Positions 15,891 to 24,334 of a stretch of DNA of 64,000 nucleotides are shown here, in pieces. A program made the position numbers and the translations under genes. The stretch is taken from contig DDRT01000001.1 of the NCBI GenBank assembly GCA_002343185.1, forward strand, positions 175,460-239,459. The letters are read 5' to 3'. The notes beneath the pieces were generated by a model that was given only the letters and a program-made list of their open reading frames with translations, did no database searches and was not told the DNA's origin. Source of the DNA: Deltaproteobacteria bacterium UBA2409 (GTDB taxonomy: Bacteria > Bdellovibrionota_C > UBA2361 > DDRT01). Position 1 is the stretch's first letter, and every line of letters starts with the position of its first letter.

Positions 15891-17591
15891 ATGATCAGAT
15901 TTTTTAGACAGGGCAGAAAGACGATTTTCTTTATACTAATTCTTTGCGCAACAGCAATTGGAATGACTAGTTTTGGAGTTGGGATGTATGGCTCCTCAAC
16001 AAGCGAAAAACCTGCAATCAAAGTTGGCGAGATAGAATACACCCAGGCAGATGTTTTTAGAGAAAGAAGAAACTTAGAGCAGTTCTATAGGAATAACTTT
16101 GGCGGTGTTTTTGGAGATATCGCAAATCAGGTTGTTGATGGACTGGTAAACCGAGCAGCTCAGGACAGTTTTTTAGCTCAATATGGATTTGAGGCAGGAA
16201 GAAAAGAATCGCAAAAAGCAATTTTAAGTTTATTCGATGAGCAGCCTTTTAGTCCTCAGATGTTTGGAGCGATTGCAAACTCAATGGGATACTCAGCAGA
16301 TGAGTATGAGACATTAATAACAAAAGAAGTTAGGCGCAGTTCGTTCTCGAAACTACTTGAGCATGTCTCAAGACCCTCAGAGGCTGAAATTAGAGCTGAG
16401 GCCACTAAGGAGTTAAGAAAATATACTATCAAATATATAGACTTTCCATTTAAAGAGATGAAAGTTCTTGAGCCTACTAATGAAGAGCTTGAAGCATATT
16501 TCTTGGAAAACGCAACTAAATACGAATTACCAAGAAGAGTTACATACAAAAAGAAAGAATTAGTTGATGCAAATAATCTTGTCGAGATAACTGATGATGA
16601 CATTGAGTTCTACTACGCTGAAAATGAGAATCTCTTTAGAACAGAAGAGATGCTTAGAGCTGATATTATAAGCTTCCCCCTAGATCCGAGCGATCCTGAA
16701 AAGTCTAAAGCAAAAGCTGATACAGTTTTAGCTGAGATAAAAAGTGGCGCAGACTTTATTGATGTAGTTCTAAAGCATTCTCCAAATCAAAAATCTGGAT
16801 TTATTAAAAAATCAGAGTTGGCTTCTGAAGTAGCAAAAAAGGCATTTTCAATGTCAGTTGGCGAAATTTCTGATGTTATTAGGGATCCAACTGGTTTTTA
16901 TATTGTAAGAGTAAATGAGATTAAAGCTGCTGAGCCTAAGCCACTTTCGGATGTGAGAGACGAGGTCGTAAAGAGAATACAAGACGAACAGCTTCCGATC
17001 TATTTAGCTGCAAAAGTAAATGAACTTTCGATAGAAGGAGCAGTTACTGAAGAGCTAGTCAGTGAAGGACAGTTAACTAACCTAGTTTTATCTGAGCTAC
17101 CAGAGATTAGGCAAATTCATGAGATAGACAAAAAATTCATTCTTGTAGAAGTAATTGAAACAAGGGAGCCAGAACTTCCTGGATTAGAGGAGGTCAGATC
17201 AAAGGTTCTTGAGGATCTAAGAACTGAAAAGCAGGAGGCTCAAAGCTTAAAGTTAGCAAAAGAAACAGACTTTGATCCAAAAAAAGCAAAAATTATTGAA
17301 AATATTTCCCTAAGAGAGCAATCAAAAGAGCCTCTAGCGCAGGTTGTTAAAAGCAAGCTTAGTGATGCGATGTTAGATGAAAAGCAAGAGCCAGTTAGGT
17401 TGCCTGAAGGGTACTCCGTATGGCTTGTATCAAAAGTGACTGAACCTACAGAAGAAAAAATTAAAGAAGTGCTAAAAGAAGTAGAAGAGCGAAAGCGATC
17501 AGAAAATGCTCAAAGACTGCTCAGAGAGATCACTGAAAGAGTTAAGGCTAATACCGTGGTAGATATTTCTCCTATGGTTTTTGCTGAGTGA
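15891..17591 (+). CDS. PpiD/SurA-like membrane-anchored peptidyl-prolyl isomerase
   Basis: A 566-residue protein with one N-terminal transmembrane helix (about residues 10-35), a SurA_N-like chaperone region (about 45-180) and a parvulin-type rotamase domain (about residues 240-355: SGADFIDVVLKHSPNQKSG, then FSMSVGEISDVIRDPTGFYI). A long acidic helical C-terminus follows. The architecture matches PpiD, an inner-membrane periplasmic folding factor for outer-membrane proteins. The parvulin domain has the consensus end GFYIVRVNEI, so activity is plausible. It stands alone between repeat-bearing spacers. Confidence 0.85.
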   Translation: MIRFFRQGRKTIFFILILCATAIGMTSFGVGMYGSSTSEKPAIKVGEIEYTQADVFRERRNLEQFYRNNFGGVFGDIANQVVDGLVNRAAQDSFLAQYGFEAGRKESQKAILSLFDEQPFSPQMFGAIANSMGYSADEYETLITKEVRRSSFSKLLEHVSRPSEAEIRAEATKELRKYTIKYIDFPFKEMKVLEPTNEELEAYFLENATKYELPRRVTYKKKELVDANNLVEITDDDIEFYYAENENLFRTEEMLRADIISFPLDPSDPEKSKAKADTVLAEIKSGADFIDVVLKHSPNQKSGFIKKSELASEVAKKAFSMSVGEISDVIRDPTGFYIVRVNEIKAAEPKPLSDVRDEVVKRIQDEQLPIYLAAKVNELSIEGAVTEELVSEGQLTNLVLSELPEIRQIHEIDKKFILVEVIETREPELPGLEEVRSKVLEDLRTEKQEAQSLKLAKETDFDPKKAKIIENISLREQSKEPLAQVVKSKLSDAMLDEKQEPVRLPEGYSVWLVSKVTEPTEEKIKEVLKEVEERKRSENAQRLLREITERVKANTVVDISPMVFAE

Positions 17592-17596
17592 GTTCT

Positions 17597-17660
17597 AAAC
17601 CTTGCGCTCATTTGGTTTTGAGCTAGAAAAGCTCAAAACGCGACTAGCAGGGCGAGCGCG
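17597..17660. repeat. Nested inverted-repeat element with 10-bp hairpin
   Basis: GTTTTGAGCT (17615-17624) and AGCTCAAAAC (17630-17639) form a perfect 10-bp stem with a 5-base loop, and an outer arm AAACCTTGCGCTC pairs imperfectly with GAGCGCGGGTTT further right. No T run follows. It sits between the PpiD-like gene and an alpha/beta hydrolase gene and may act as a terminator or be another small palindromic repeat. Confidence 0.5.
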
Positions 17661-17729
17661 GGTTTGGCGAAGCGGGAACGCGCCGTAGGAAAAACTGGTT
17701 TGTTTGCCATAAATCTTTCTATACTCTAA

Positions 17730-18395
17730 ATGCAGCTACGTATGGTTTACCTAATCCATGGAATAAATCTTAAACCAGAAAGAATGGCAGAACTGGAGGG
17801 GTTTCTCTCTCAGGACACAGAGATTATTGCCCTACCAGGGCACAAAGGAGACTCAACTAGGAACGTTACTAAAGAGATCTTACTTGAGTACGTTGATAAA
17901 AAGATAGCCACTGATAATTGTGCGATTGTAGGATTCTCACTAGGCGGACTTATAGCTACAAAACTGGCTATAAAAAGAAATTTTAAAAAAGTCTGTCTTA
18001 TAGCTCCGGCTATCTACCCAAGGGGGCTAAAATTATATCTACCAATATCTAGGGTTTTATCTAAGGTTCCGATTCCACTTCCCACCCTTTCCCCTAAATT
18101 TTATAGTCAAAGCCGCTTTGTTTATCCGAATCTATTTAATGCTCTTTTTGAACTTGCAGCAGAAGTTTATAGCTCTAAGCTTCATATTAATACCCAAGGT
18201 AAAGTTTTCTTTCACCCAAAAGACAGACTGGTTGATGTAAAAAGATCTGCTAGTTGGATTAATCAAAATACTACCTGGGATGTTGAACTCTTGCCTGAAG
18301 ACCGCTGTTTATTTAATCACATGCTAATTAGCGAGCAGAGCTATAAAGGCTTCGAGGGACTTGGCACTAAAGTGCGTGATTTTCTTGACTCTTGA
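17730..18395 (+). CDS. Alpha/beta hydrolase
   Basis: A 221-residue alpha/beta hydrolase. The nucleophile elbow IVGFSLGGL (G-F-S-L-G, about residues 70-78) gives the catalytic Ser. An HG motif near the N terminus (YLIHGI) supplies the oxyanion region. Candidate acid and base are Asp in HPKDRLVD (about 170) and the late His in FNHMLIS. It resembles carboxylesterase or thioesterase-size members, with no cap domain. The start could be ATG 17730 or ATG 17742. Substrate unknown; the gene lies 27 bp before argR but is probably not part of that operon. Confidence 0.8.
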   Translation: MQLRMVYLIHGINLKPERMAELEGFLSQDTEIIALPGHKGDSTRNVTKEILLEYVDKKIATDNCAIVGFSLGGLIATKLAIKRNFKKVCLIAPAIYPRGLKLYLPISRVLSKVPIPLPTLSPKFYSQSRFVYPNLFNALFELAAEVYSSKLHINTQGKVFFHPKDRLVDVKRSASWINQNTTWDVELLPEDRCLFNHMLISEQSYKGFEGLGTKVRDFLDS

Positions 18396-18404
18396 ATATT
18401 TATG

Positions 18405-18427
18405 TGCATAATCTGATAGTTTATGCA
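18405..18427. promoter_or_regulatory. Inverted repeat spanning the argR start; probable ArgR operator
   Basis: TGCATAA (18405-18411) and TTATGCA (18421-18427) are perfect inverted repeats, and the right one covers the argR start codon. Immediately upstream, TTGAATATTTATGTGCAT resembles an ARG box. ArgR proteins bind tandem ARG boxes near their own promoters, so autoregulation of argR and the downstream operon is plausible. Confidence 0.5.
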
Positions 18428-18845
18428 AAACGTTGATACTAAAAGAAGAGATCTTCTAAGGCGGCTAATAGAATCCGAGAACTTTTCAAGACAGGAGATG
18501 CTAGTCAAAGCCTTAAAGAGATCTGGGTATAAGGTCACACAATCAAGCATTAGCCGAGATCTTCAAGCTATAGGGGCTGGTAAAATTGCCGGGAAATATT
18601 GCCTGACTATTCCAAGACCACAAAAAGTAACCGTTAGAGGGTTAGTTAAAAGTGTTGAGACAGCTGGAGCTAATCTAATAGTTGTTAAGACCGACTCTGG
18701 AGCTGCTAACGTGGTAGCTGCTGCGTTTGATGGAAGCAACATTCAAGGCATGGTAGGAACAGTAGCTGGTGATGACACTTTTTTTATCGCAACCAAAAAT
18801 AAGGCATCCCAAGGTAAGGTTCTAGAAGCTCTTAGGAGAATGTAA
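18423..18845 (+). CDS. argR: Arginine repressor ArgR
   Basis: A 140-residue ArgR with the usual two domains: an N-terminal winged helix (residues about 8-70, including RRLIESENFSRQEMLVKAL and SSISRDLQAIGAGKI) and a C-terminal oligomerisation and arginine-binding domain (about 75-140, with SGAANVVAAAFDGSNIQGMV). ArgR senses arginine and represses biosynthesis; in some bacteria it also serves as a site-specific recombination cofactor. It is first in the arginine operon, followed 27 bp later by the P-loop gene, and its start codon lies inside a perfect inverted repeat, which implies autoregulation. Confidence 0.93.
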   Translation: MQNVDTKRRDLLRRLIESENFSRQEMLVKALKRSGYKVTQSSISRDLQAIGAGKIAGKYCLTIPRPQKVTVRGLVKSVETAGANLIVVKTDSGAANVVAAAFDGSNIQGMVGTVAGDDTFFIATKNKASQGKVLEALRRM

Positions 18846-18872
18846 CCGTTTAACTGACAGCAGGAGAATATA

Positions 18873-19925
18873 ATGTATCGATATATAGCCGATAAAATAG
18901 CCTCAGTAACAAAGAATGTCCCTCTTCATAGAGAGATAAGAGTTGATCCTGTTGTGATTGCAAAAGAAGGGATGATCGTTGCTGGTAGAATCAAAAGTGA
19001 GAAATCAGTCTACAACACAGTTGAAAACTGTGAAGGCCGAATGGTTCGCCTTCATAGAGGAGATATCTTGGTTGGCGCCTTAGGGCATAGAAATGCTCTT
19101 CATGGGTATTCAGGGATTGTGCCCCAAAAAATTGAACCTGGAATGACACTACAGGTTCTTAATTTAGGAGGGGTCATAGGAGAGTGCACCTCTGTAAATG
19201 CAGAAGTTGGAGAGCCGTTTCAGTTTGAAGTTCTTGGAAGTGTTTTAGTTTTTCCTGAGTTTGGTAGCCGTGTCGGTGTTCCTGCTTCTGTAAGTATGAA
19301 TGCAATTTCAGCTAACACTTCGATTGATCAGGCACCAAAGGTTCCTGTGATATTTATAATTGGAACCTGCATGAATGCAGGGAAAACGCTTGCTTCCTCC
19401 CAAATTGTAAGAACTTTTTCAAATCACGGGAAAAAAGTTGGTGCTGCTAAACTTACAGGGGTATCACTTCAAAAAGATACACTTTCTATGAAGGATTATG
19501 GGGCCGAGGTGGTTTGTTCCTTTAATGATGTAGGGGTAGTAACAACTAGCCCCAGTACAGCAGTAAGCTCAAGTAGGGAGGTACTAAGCTATCTATCAAA
19601 TTCTGGAGTAGATGTAATTGTGGCTGAACTTGGTGATGGAATAATGGGGCAATACGGGGTGCAGGAAATTCTGCTTGATAAAAAGATTATGAGTAGAAGC
19701 TCCTGTATTGTTCTTTGTGCGAACGATCCAGTTGGTGCGTGGGGAGCAGTAGAGCTCTTAAAAGATGATTTTTCACTCCCAGTAGATGTTATTACTGGTC
19801 CTACAACAGACAATGAAGCTGGTCTAAAGGCATTATCAAGTAAGCTTGATGTTATGGCCATTAATGCTAGAGCTCACGGTGAAAAGCTAGCTGGGCACAT
19901 TATGAAGGTAGTATTTGATGATTAA
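18873..19925 (+). CDS. P-loop protein of an arginine operon, possible N-acyl-glutamate-forming enzyme
   Basis: A 350-residue protein that I cannot assign to a characterised enzyme. Residues about 20-140 form a beta-rich domain with LHRGDILVGALGHRNALHGY (59-80). Residues 160-345 are a P-loop NTPase fold with GTCMNAGKT (164-172) and later ELGDG. The layout recalls DUF1611-like proteins, for which one characterised marine member (DgcN) is an N-acyltransferase of D-glutamate, but similarity is loose. A good AGGAG site precedes ATG 18873. It overlaps argC by 8 bp and lies between argR and argC, where argA or argJ would be expected. A role in the first arginine step is inference. Confidence 0.55.
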   Translation: MYRYIADKIASVTKNVPLHREIRVDPVVIAKEGMIVAGRIKSEKSVYNTVENCEGRMVRLHRGDILVGALGHRNALHGYSGIVPQKIEPGMTLQVLNLGGVIGECTSVNAEVGEPFQFEVLGSVLVFPEFGSRVGVPASVSMNAISANTSIDQAPKVPVIFIIGTCMNAGKTLASSQIVRTFSNHGKKVGAAKLTGVSLQKDTLSMKDYGAEVVCSFNDVGVVTTSPSTAVSSSREVLSYLSNSGVDVIVAELGDGIMGQYGVQEILLDKKIMSRSSCIVLCANDPVGAWGAVELLKDDFSLPVDVITGPTTDNEAGLKALSSKLDVMAINARAHGEKLAGHIMKVVFDD

Positions 19926-20814
19926 GGTAGCAATTTTAGGGGGAACAGGCTTTGGAGCAGGAGAGCTTTTAAGGCTGCTTATTCAACATCCAAAAGTAAA
20001 AGTTGTTGGAGTTGTATCAAGACAAGAAGGCAAGATCTCTGACTATCACCCACACTTAAAGTGTTTCTTTGATGAAGATCTTTTGCCAGCAATTCCAAGC
20101 CAAGCAGAACTTGTTTTTTCAGCACTTCCTCATGGAACTAGCAAGGAAGCTCTTCCAGATGATAAAAGATGTATCGATTTAAGCTCGGATCTTAGATTTG
20201 ATGGCTTTTACTCACTTCCTGAATTTCAGAAACGAGACCTCAGAAAGGAAAGAGTAGTTTCTAATCCAGGATGTCTGGCTTCAGCTACAATCTTGGCATT
20301 TGCCCCAATTGTTGGGTCAGCAAAAAAAATCTCAGTTATCGGCTCAACTGGTTCAAGTGGAGCAGGTAAAGGGTTAAATGAAGCAACTCATCATCCAGTA
20401 AGACATGCCAATATGTCTCCATATAAAGTATTTACTCATCAGCATGAAGAAGAGATTAGATCGGTTTTAGCTTTTAAAAACTTGGACTTTGTAGCAGTAA
20501 GAGCCCCAATGTCGAGGGGGATCTTAGTTACAGGCTTTGCAGAGTTAAGTCATAAAGTTACAGAATCAACCTACTACGACTACTACAAGGATTCTCCATT
20601 TATAAGAATCGTTGAAACAGCTGAAGTTGAAAATGTAGTAGGAAGCAACTTTTGCGATATAAGTATTAAGATAAGAGATAACACCTTATTTGTTGCAGCC
20701 GCTTTGGATAACCTAATCAAGGGTATGGCTGGTACAGCTATTCAAAATATGAATTTAATGTTTGGATTTCCAGAAATAATGGGGCTTTGGATGCCTAGTG
20801 TAAGGCCAGTATGA
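19918..20814 (+). CDS. argC: N-acyl-gamma-glutamyl-phosphate reductase ArgC
   Basis: A 298-residue NADPH-dependent semialdehyde dehydrogenase family enzyme. The Rossmann start is VAILGGTGFGAGELLRLL, the catalytic Cys lies in VSNPGCLASATI (about residue 120), and the His region is THHPVRHANMSPY. It reduces N-acyl-glutamyl-phosphate to the semialdehyde in arginine synthesis. ATG 19918 overlaps the P-loop gene's end and is chosen over the TTG three bases before. The stop overlaps argD's ATG (ATGA), so the pair is translationally coupled. Confidence 0.93.
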   Translation: MIKVAILGGTGFGAGELLRLLIQHPKVKVVGVVSRQEGKISDYHPHLKCFFDEDLLPAIPSQAELVFSALPHGTSKEALPDDKRCIDLSSDLRFDGFYSLPEFQKRDLRKERVVSNPGCLASATILAFAPIVGSAKKISVIGSTGSSGAGKGLNEATHHPVRHANMSPYKVFTHQHEEEIRSVLAFKNLDFVAVRAPMSRGILVTGFAELSHKVTESTYYDYYKDSPFIRIVETAEVENVVGSNFCDISIKIRDNTLFVAAALDNLIKGMAGTAIQNMNLMFGFPEIMGLWMPSVRPV

Positions 20815-21923
20815 ACGTTCAAACTTACACACCTTTTCCTTTCATTATGGAGAGCGCCAAGGGATCATGGGTATATGATAAAGAGGGGAATAAATATTTA
20901 GATTTGTATGGAGGCCATGCAGTAAGCCTACTGGGGCACTCCCCAGATGCACTTGTCGATGCGATAGAAGAGCAAGGAAGAAAACTTTATTTCTACTCAG
21001 CACTTGGAAATATTGAGATAAGAGATGAGGCTGCAAAAAAACTGATTAGCTTTGCTAATTGTAACCTAAAAAAAGTTTTTTTCTGTAACTCTGGAGCTGA
21101 AGCTAATGAGAATGCATTAAAATTAGCACTTCAAAAAACAAAAAGAGACAAGCTAATAGGATTTAAAGGTGGATGGCACGGTCGAACCCTACTATGTATG
21201 AGCGTAACGGACGACCCAACTTGGCACGCTTCAATGCCAAAGTGGTTTGGGCCAACTGATTTTTGTACCCTTAACGATAAAAGCTCATTAAATAAAATCG
21301 ATGAAAAAACTGCTGCTGTTATTATTGAACCTATTCAAAGTATGAGTGGAGTTAATGTAGCATCGATAGATTTTCTAAAAGCTTTGAAAGCTAGGTGTAA
21401 AGAAGTTGGAGCATGGTTAATCCTTGATGAGATCCAAACTGGGCTTTCAAGAACTGGGGTTCCTTTTGTCTCAAGTATAATTAACCCTGACATGGCTACA
21501 AGCGCTAAAGGCCTTGCTTCGGGGTATCCACTAGGGGCACTTTTAATGTCTGATGAGATTGAAATTAGTTCAGGAGATTTGGGATCAACTTTCGGGGGTG
21601 GCCCTATGGCGATGGCTGCACTAAGTGCCACGCTATCAATTCTTCCGGGGGCTGATAAAAATGCAGCACTAGTTGAGGAAGAGCTTCGTTCTGGACTTAA
21701 AAGCCCAATACTAACTGAAGTTAAGGGTAAAGGGTGTCTTCTTGGACTTAAACTAACTAAGAAAGCAAAAGACATTCAAAGTGTTCTAATTGAAAAAGGC
21801 TTTCTAACTGGTACGAGTGGAGATCCATTTGTATTAAGGCTATTGCCCCCAATTACGATCTCTAAAGATGAAGTCAGACTATTTATAAAGGCTTTTAATG
21901 AAACATTTCCTCTCGCTTCGTAA
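20811..21923 (+). CDS. argD: Acylornithine aminotransferase ArgD
   Basis: A 370-residue class III PLP-dependent aminotransferase. Visible are FFCNSGAEANENALKLA (residues 90-106), GFKGGWHGRTLLCMSVT (about 119-135), IIEPIQSMSG (about 165), the DEIQTGLSRTG motif (about 205) and the PLP lysine in TSAKGLASGYPLGALLMS (about residue 232). It transfers amino groups from glutamate to N-acyl-glutamate semialdehyde. It overlaps argC by 4 bp and the carbamoyltransferase by 26 bp. Annotated for the acylated pathway because of the neighbouring gene. Confidence 0.93.
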   Translation: MNVQTYTPFPFIMESAKGSWVYDKEGNKYLDLYGGHAVSLLGHSPDALVDAIEEQGRKLYFYSALGNIEIRDEAAKKLISFANCNLKKVFFCNSGAEANENALKLALQKTKRDKLIGFKGGWHGRTLLCMSVTDDPTWHASMPKWFGPTDFCTLNDKSSLNKIDEKTAAVIIEPIQSMSGVNVASIDFLKALKARCKEVGAWLILDEIQTGLSRTGVPFVSSIINPDMATSAKGLASGYPLGALLMSDEIEISSGDLGSTFGGGPMAMAALSATLSILPGADKNAALVEEELRSGLKSPILTEVKGKGCLLGLKLTKKAKDIQSVLIEKGFLTGTSGDPFVLRLLPPITISKDEVRLFIKAFNETFPLAS

Positions 21924-22863
21924 CATCGAGCCTAGCTCTGTCTTAAAACTTATTGATCGAGCAATCGAGATTAAAGGAGGCTCAAAGCCAACTAATCTTG
22001 AAGGCAAGATCCTTGGAATGCTTTTCTTTAAACGATCCTTAAGAACAAGAGTTTCTTTTGAAGCAGGAATGGCAAAGTTTGGAGGAACTGCAATTCCTAT
22101 TTCAGTTGGTTCAGATTCGTGGGATCTGGAGACTGAAGAAGGAATTATAATGAACGGAGATAAGACTGAGCATGTAAAAGAAGCTGCGCCTGTCTTAAGT
22201 CGATACTGCGATATACTAGGAGTAAGATCTGCTCCCACAATCGGAAAGAAAGAAGACAATATTCTAAACTCCTTTGCAAAGTATTCAGAAGTTCCTGTAA
22301 TTAACCTTGAGTCAAACTTAGAGCACCCCTGCCAGGCATTAGCTGATATTATGACTATTAAAGAGAAGATTAGTAGGCCAAAAAAAATGGTTCTTACCTG
22401 GCTTCCGCAAGTTAAAGCTACCCCTGTCGCAACGGCTCACTCAGTCTCTATGGTTGGACCTTTCTTAGGGCTTGATACCACGATAGTTCACCCTCCAGGG
22501 TACGATCTTGATCCCGATTTTTTAGAATTCTCACAAAATATAGCAGAAAATTTTGGTGGTCGGCTAAGTGTTAAAGTTCTTGAGAATGGCGCTGATAGAG
22601 ATAAACTATTTTCAGACTCTGATATTATTTATGGAAAGTCATGGGTCTCAAAAGCAAAAAGTGAGACGGAGCAGAGTGAGGAGTTCCTGAAGTATTCAAG
22701 TTTTAAAGTCAGCGCTATACCTAAAAATTCAAAGTTTATGCATTGTCTTCCAGTTAGAAGAAATCTTAAAGTTTCTGACTCGGTTTTGGATTCGAGTATA
22801 GTTGTAGATCAAGCTGAAAATCGAATGTGGACTCAGCTTGCAATTTTAGAGGATTTATTATGA
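21898..22863 (+). CDS. argF': N-acyl-L-ornithine carbamoyltransferase (acetyl/succinyl type)
   Basis: A 321-residue transcarbamylase of the AOTCase/SOTCase subgroup rather than the ordinary OTCase. Evidence is the carbamoyl-phosphate loop SLRTRVSFE (residues 47-55), SWDLETEEGIIMNGDKTEHV (74-93), HPCQALAD and HCLPVRRN. The segment aligned with the specificity loop has Thr90: AOTCase of Xanthomonas has Glu92 here and SOTCase of Bacteroides fragilis has Pro90. Small residues at this position favour succinyl-ornithine in published mutants, so succinylated intermediates are possible. The enzyme makes N-acyl-citrulline, so a later deacylase is needed. Gene symbol is descriptive. Confidence 0.85.
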   Translation: MKHFLSLRNIEPSSVLKLIDRAIEIKGGSKPTNLEGKILGMLFFKRSLRTRVSFEAGMAKFGGTAIPISVGSDSWDLETEEGIIMNGDKTEHVKEAAPVLSRYCDILGVRSAPTIGKKEDNILNSFAKYSEVPVINLESNLEHPCQALADIMTIKEKISRPKKMVLTWLPQVKATPVATAHSVSMVGPFLGLDTTIVHPPGYDLDPDFLEFSQNIAENFGGRLSVKVLENGADRDKLFSDSDIIYGKSWVSKAKSETEQSEEFLKYSSFKVSAIPKNSKFMHCLPVRRNLKVSDSVLDSSIVVDQAENRMWTQLAILEDLL

Positions 22864-23714
22864 GTAGAGATTTTTCAGATTTAGAAAGAGCAATTCCTTA
22901 TATAAAAGCTTTTAAAGACAAAGTATTCGTTCTTAAAGTTGGAGGCGAAGTTTGTAGCGAGCTTGATTCATTAGCAAATCAGATCTCAACCCTTCAAACC
23001 TTAGGCCTTAAGATTATTCTTGTTCATGGCGGTGGAATTCAGGCAACAAAGCTCGGTGAGAAGCTATCAGTTGAATCTCATTTTGTAAAAGGCAGAAGAG
23101 TTACAAGCCCTGAGATGCTTGAAGTGATGAAGATGGCAGTTAAGGGAATTGTTAATACTGATCTTGTAAGTGCTCTAACTAAAGCAGGTGTTCAGGCAGT
23201 TGGGCTTTCTGGGGTTGATGCAGGGATAATAGTTTCTAAAAAAAGAGCGCCAAAAGAGATTGATGGAGAGAAGGTTGATTTTGGATTTGTAGGAGATATA
23301 GAACAGGTAAAACCAGAGCTTATAAATATATTGCTAGATTTTGACTTTGTGCCTGTAGTTGCATGTCTTTCTTCCTCTGAGTCAGGAGACTCATTAAACG
23401 TGAACGGGGATACAGTTGCTGTTGAACTTGCTGTAGCAGCAGGCGCTGAGAAGATTATATTTTTAACCTCTACTGATGGTGTAATGAGAGATCTTAATGA
23501 CTCAACAACGCTTATTTCTCAACTAACTCCTGGCGAAGTTAAAACTCTAATCTCAGATAAGATTGTTTCTGGTGGAATGATCCCTAAACTTGAAAACTGC
23601 TTGGATGCTCTGTCTAGAGGAGTTCCAAGAGCTCACATAATTAATGGTAAGGTTAAAAATTCCCTTCTCACCGAACTTTTTACAAATGAAGGGTGTGGAA
23701 CGATGATTGCTTGA
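22860..23714 (+). CDS. argB: N-acylglutamate kinase ArgB
   Basis: A 284-residue amino acid kinase, the second enzyme of acylated arginine synthesis. The start overlaps the carbamoyltransferase stop (ATGA at 22860); an upstream in-frame start would overlap by more. Motifs visible are FVLKVGGEV (residues 13-21), ILVHGGGIQATKLGEKL (about 46-62), KGRRVTSPEML (about 75) and the NVNGDTVAVELAVAAGAEKI loop (about 180). The region after KMAVKGIVNTDLVSAL is normal. Acetylglutamate or succinylglutamate could be the substrate, depending on the acyl group used. Confidence 0.92.
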   Translation: MSRDFSDLERAIPYIKAFKDKVFVLKVGGEVCSELDSLANQISTLQTLGLKIILVHGGGIQATKLGEKLSVESHFVKGRRVTSPEMLEVMKMAVKGIVNTDLVSALTKAGVQAVGLSGVDAGIIVSKKRAPKEIDGEKVDFGFVGDIEQVKPELINILLDFDFVPVVACLSSSESGDSLNVNGDTVAVELAVAAGAEKIIFLTSTDGVMRDLNDSTTLISQLTPGEVKTLISDKIVSGGMIPKLENCLDALSRGVPRAHIINGKVKNSLLTELFTNEGCGTMIA

Positions 23715-24292
23715 GTTTTAGTAATTTAGCAAAAAAACTTAAAATCCCTAGGGCTGTTCAGCAGTTTTTAAGATCTCTTCCCTATAACCGCGAAGAAGAT
23801 GGAGAGACTGTAAGATCTGCAATTTCTGCACTAAAAATTGGAAAAGCTCATTGTTTTGAAGCAACATTTATTGCTGCAGCAATTCTTGAGGAGCGTGGAT
23901 ATCCACCTTTGGTGGTTAGTATGGAGAGTCAGGACAACTTAGATCATGTAATTTATGTATTTAAAACGAATAATCTTTGGGGCTCAATCGGAAGATCTAG
24001 AGATGAAGGACTACATGGAAGACCTCCAAAATTTCGCTCTATAAGAGATCTTGTACGAAGCTATGTTGAGCCATTTATAGATAAAACAGGGCGTATTACC
24101 GGGTATCAGTTAGCAAATCTTGATGATACTGGGACAGATTGGAGGTTTAGTAAAAGAAACCTCTGGAAGGCTGAGCAGTACCTGATCGATCTTCCTCATA
24201 AAAAGTTTCACTCATCAGATGCTCAATACGAAAAAGCTCATAAAAGATATCTTGAACATGGGGCTATGAAGAGAAAAAAGTTTTGGTGGTAG
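23711..24292 (+). CDS. Transglutaminase-like cysteine protein downstream of argB
   Basis: A protein of about 193 residues. GKAHCFEATFIAAAILEERG contains a Cys at the start of a helix, and NLDHVIYVF supplies a His on a following strand; this Cys-His order resembles transglutaminase/peptidase-like folds. The Asp partner is not obvious. TTG 23711 overlaps argB's TGA; an in-frame GTG at 23693 is the alternative. It is last in the arginine operon, and its substrate is unknown. A deacylase or amidase role in the pathway would be a guess. Confidence 0.6.
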   Translation: MSFSNLAKKLKIPRAVQQFLRSLPYNREEDGETVRSAISALKIGKAHCFEATFIAAAILEERGYPPLVVSMESQDNLDHVIYVFKTNNLWGSIGRSRDEGLHGRPPKFRSIRDLVRSYVEPFIDKTGRITGYQLANLDDTGTDWRFSKRNLWKAEQYLIDLPHKKFHSSDAQYEKAHKRYLEHGAMKRKKFWW

Positions 24293-24334
24293 GTTTATCG
24301 AAACTGAATCTAAGTGGATGTTTTAGGATATACT

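Noticed and set aside
23711..24292. ArgJ or acylornithine deacetylase function for the last operon gene
   Set aside because: The sequence lacks the ArgJ Thr-nucleophile or M20 metal motifs and shows instead a Cys/His pattern.
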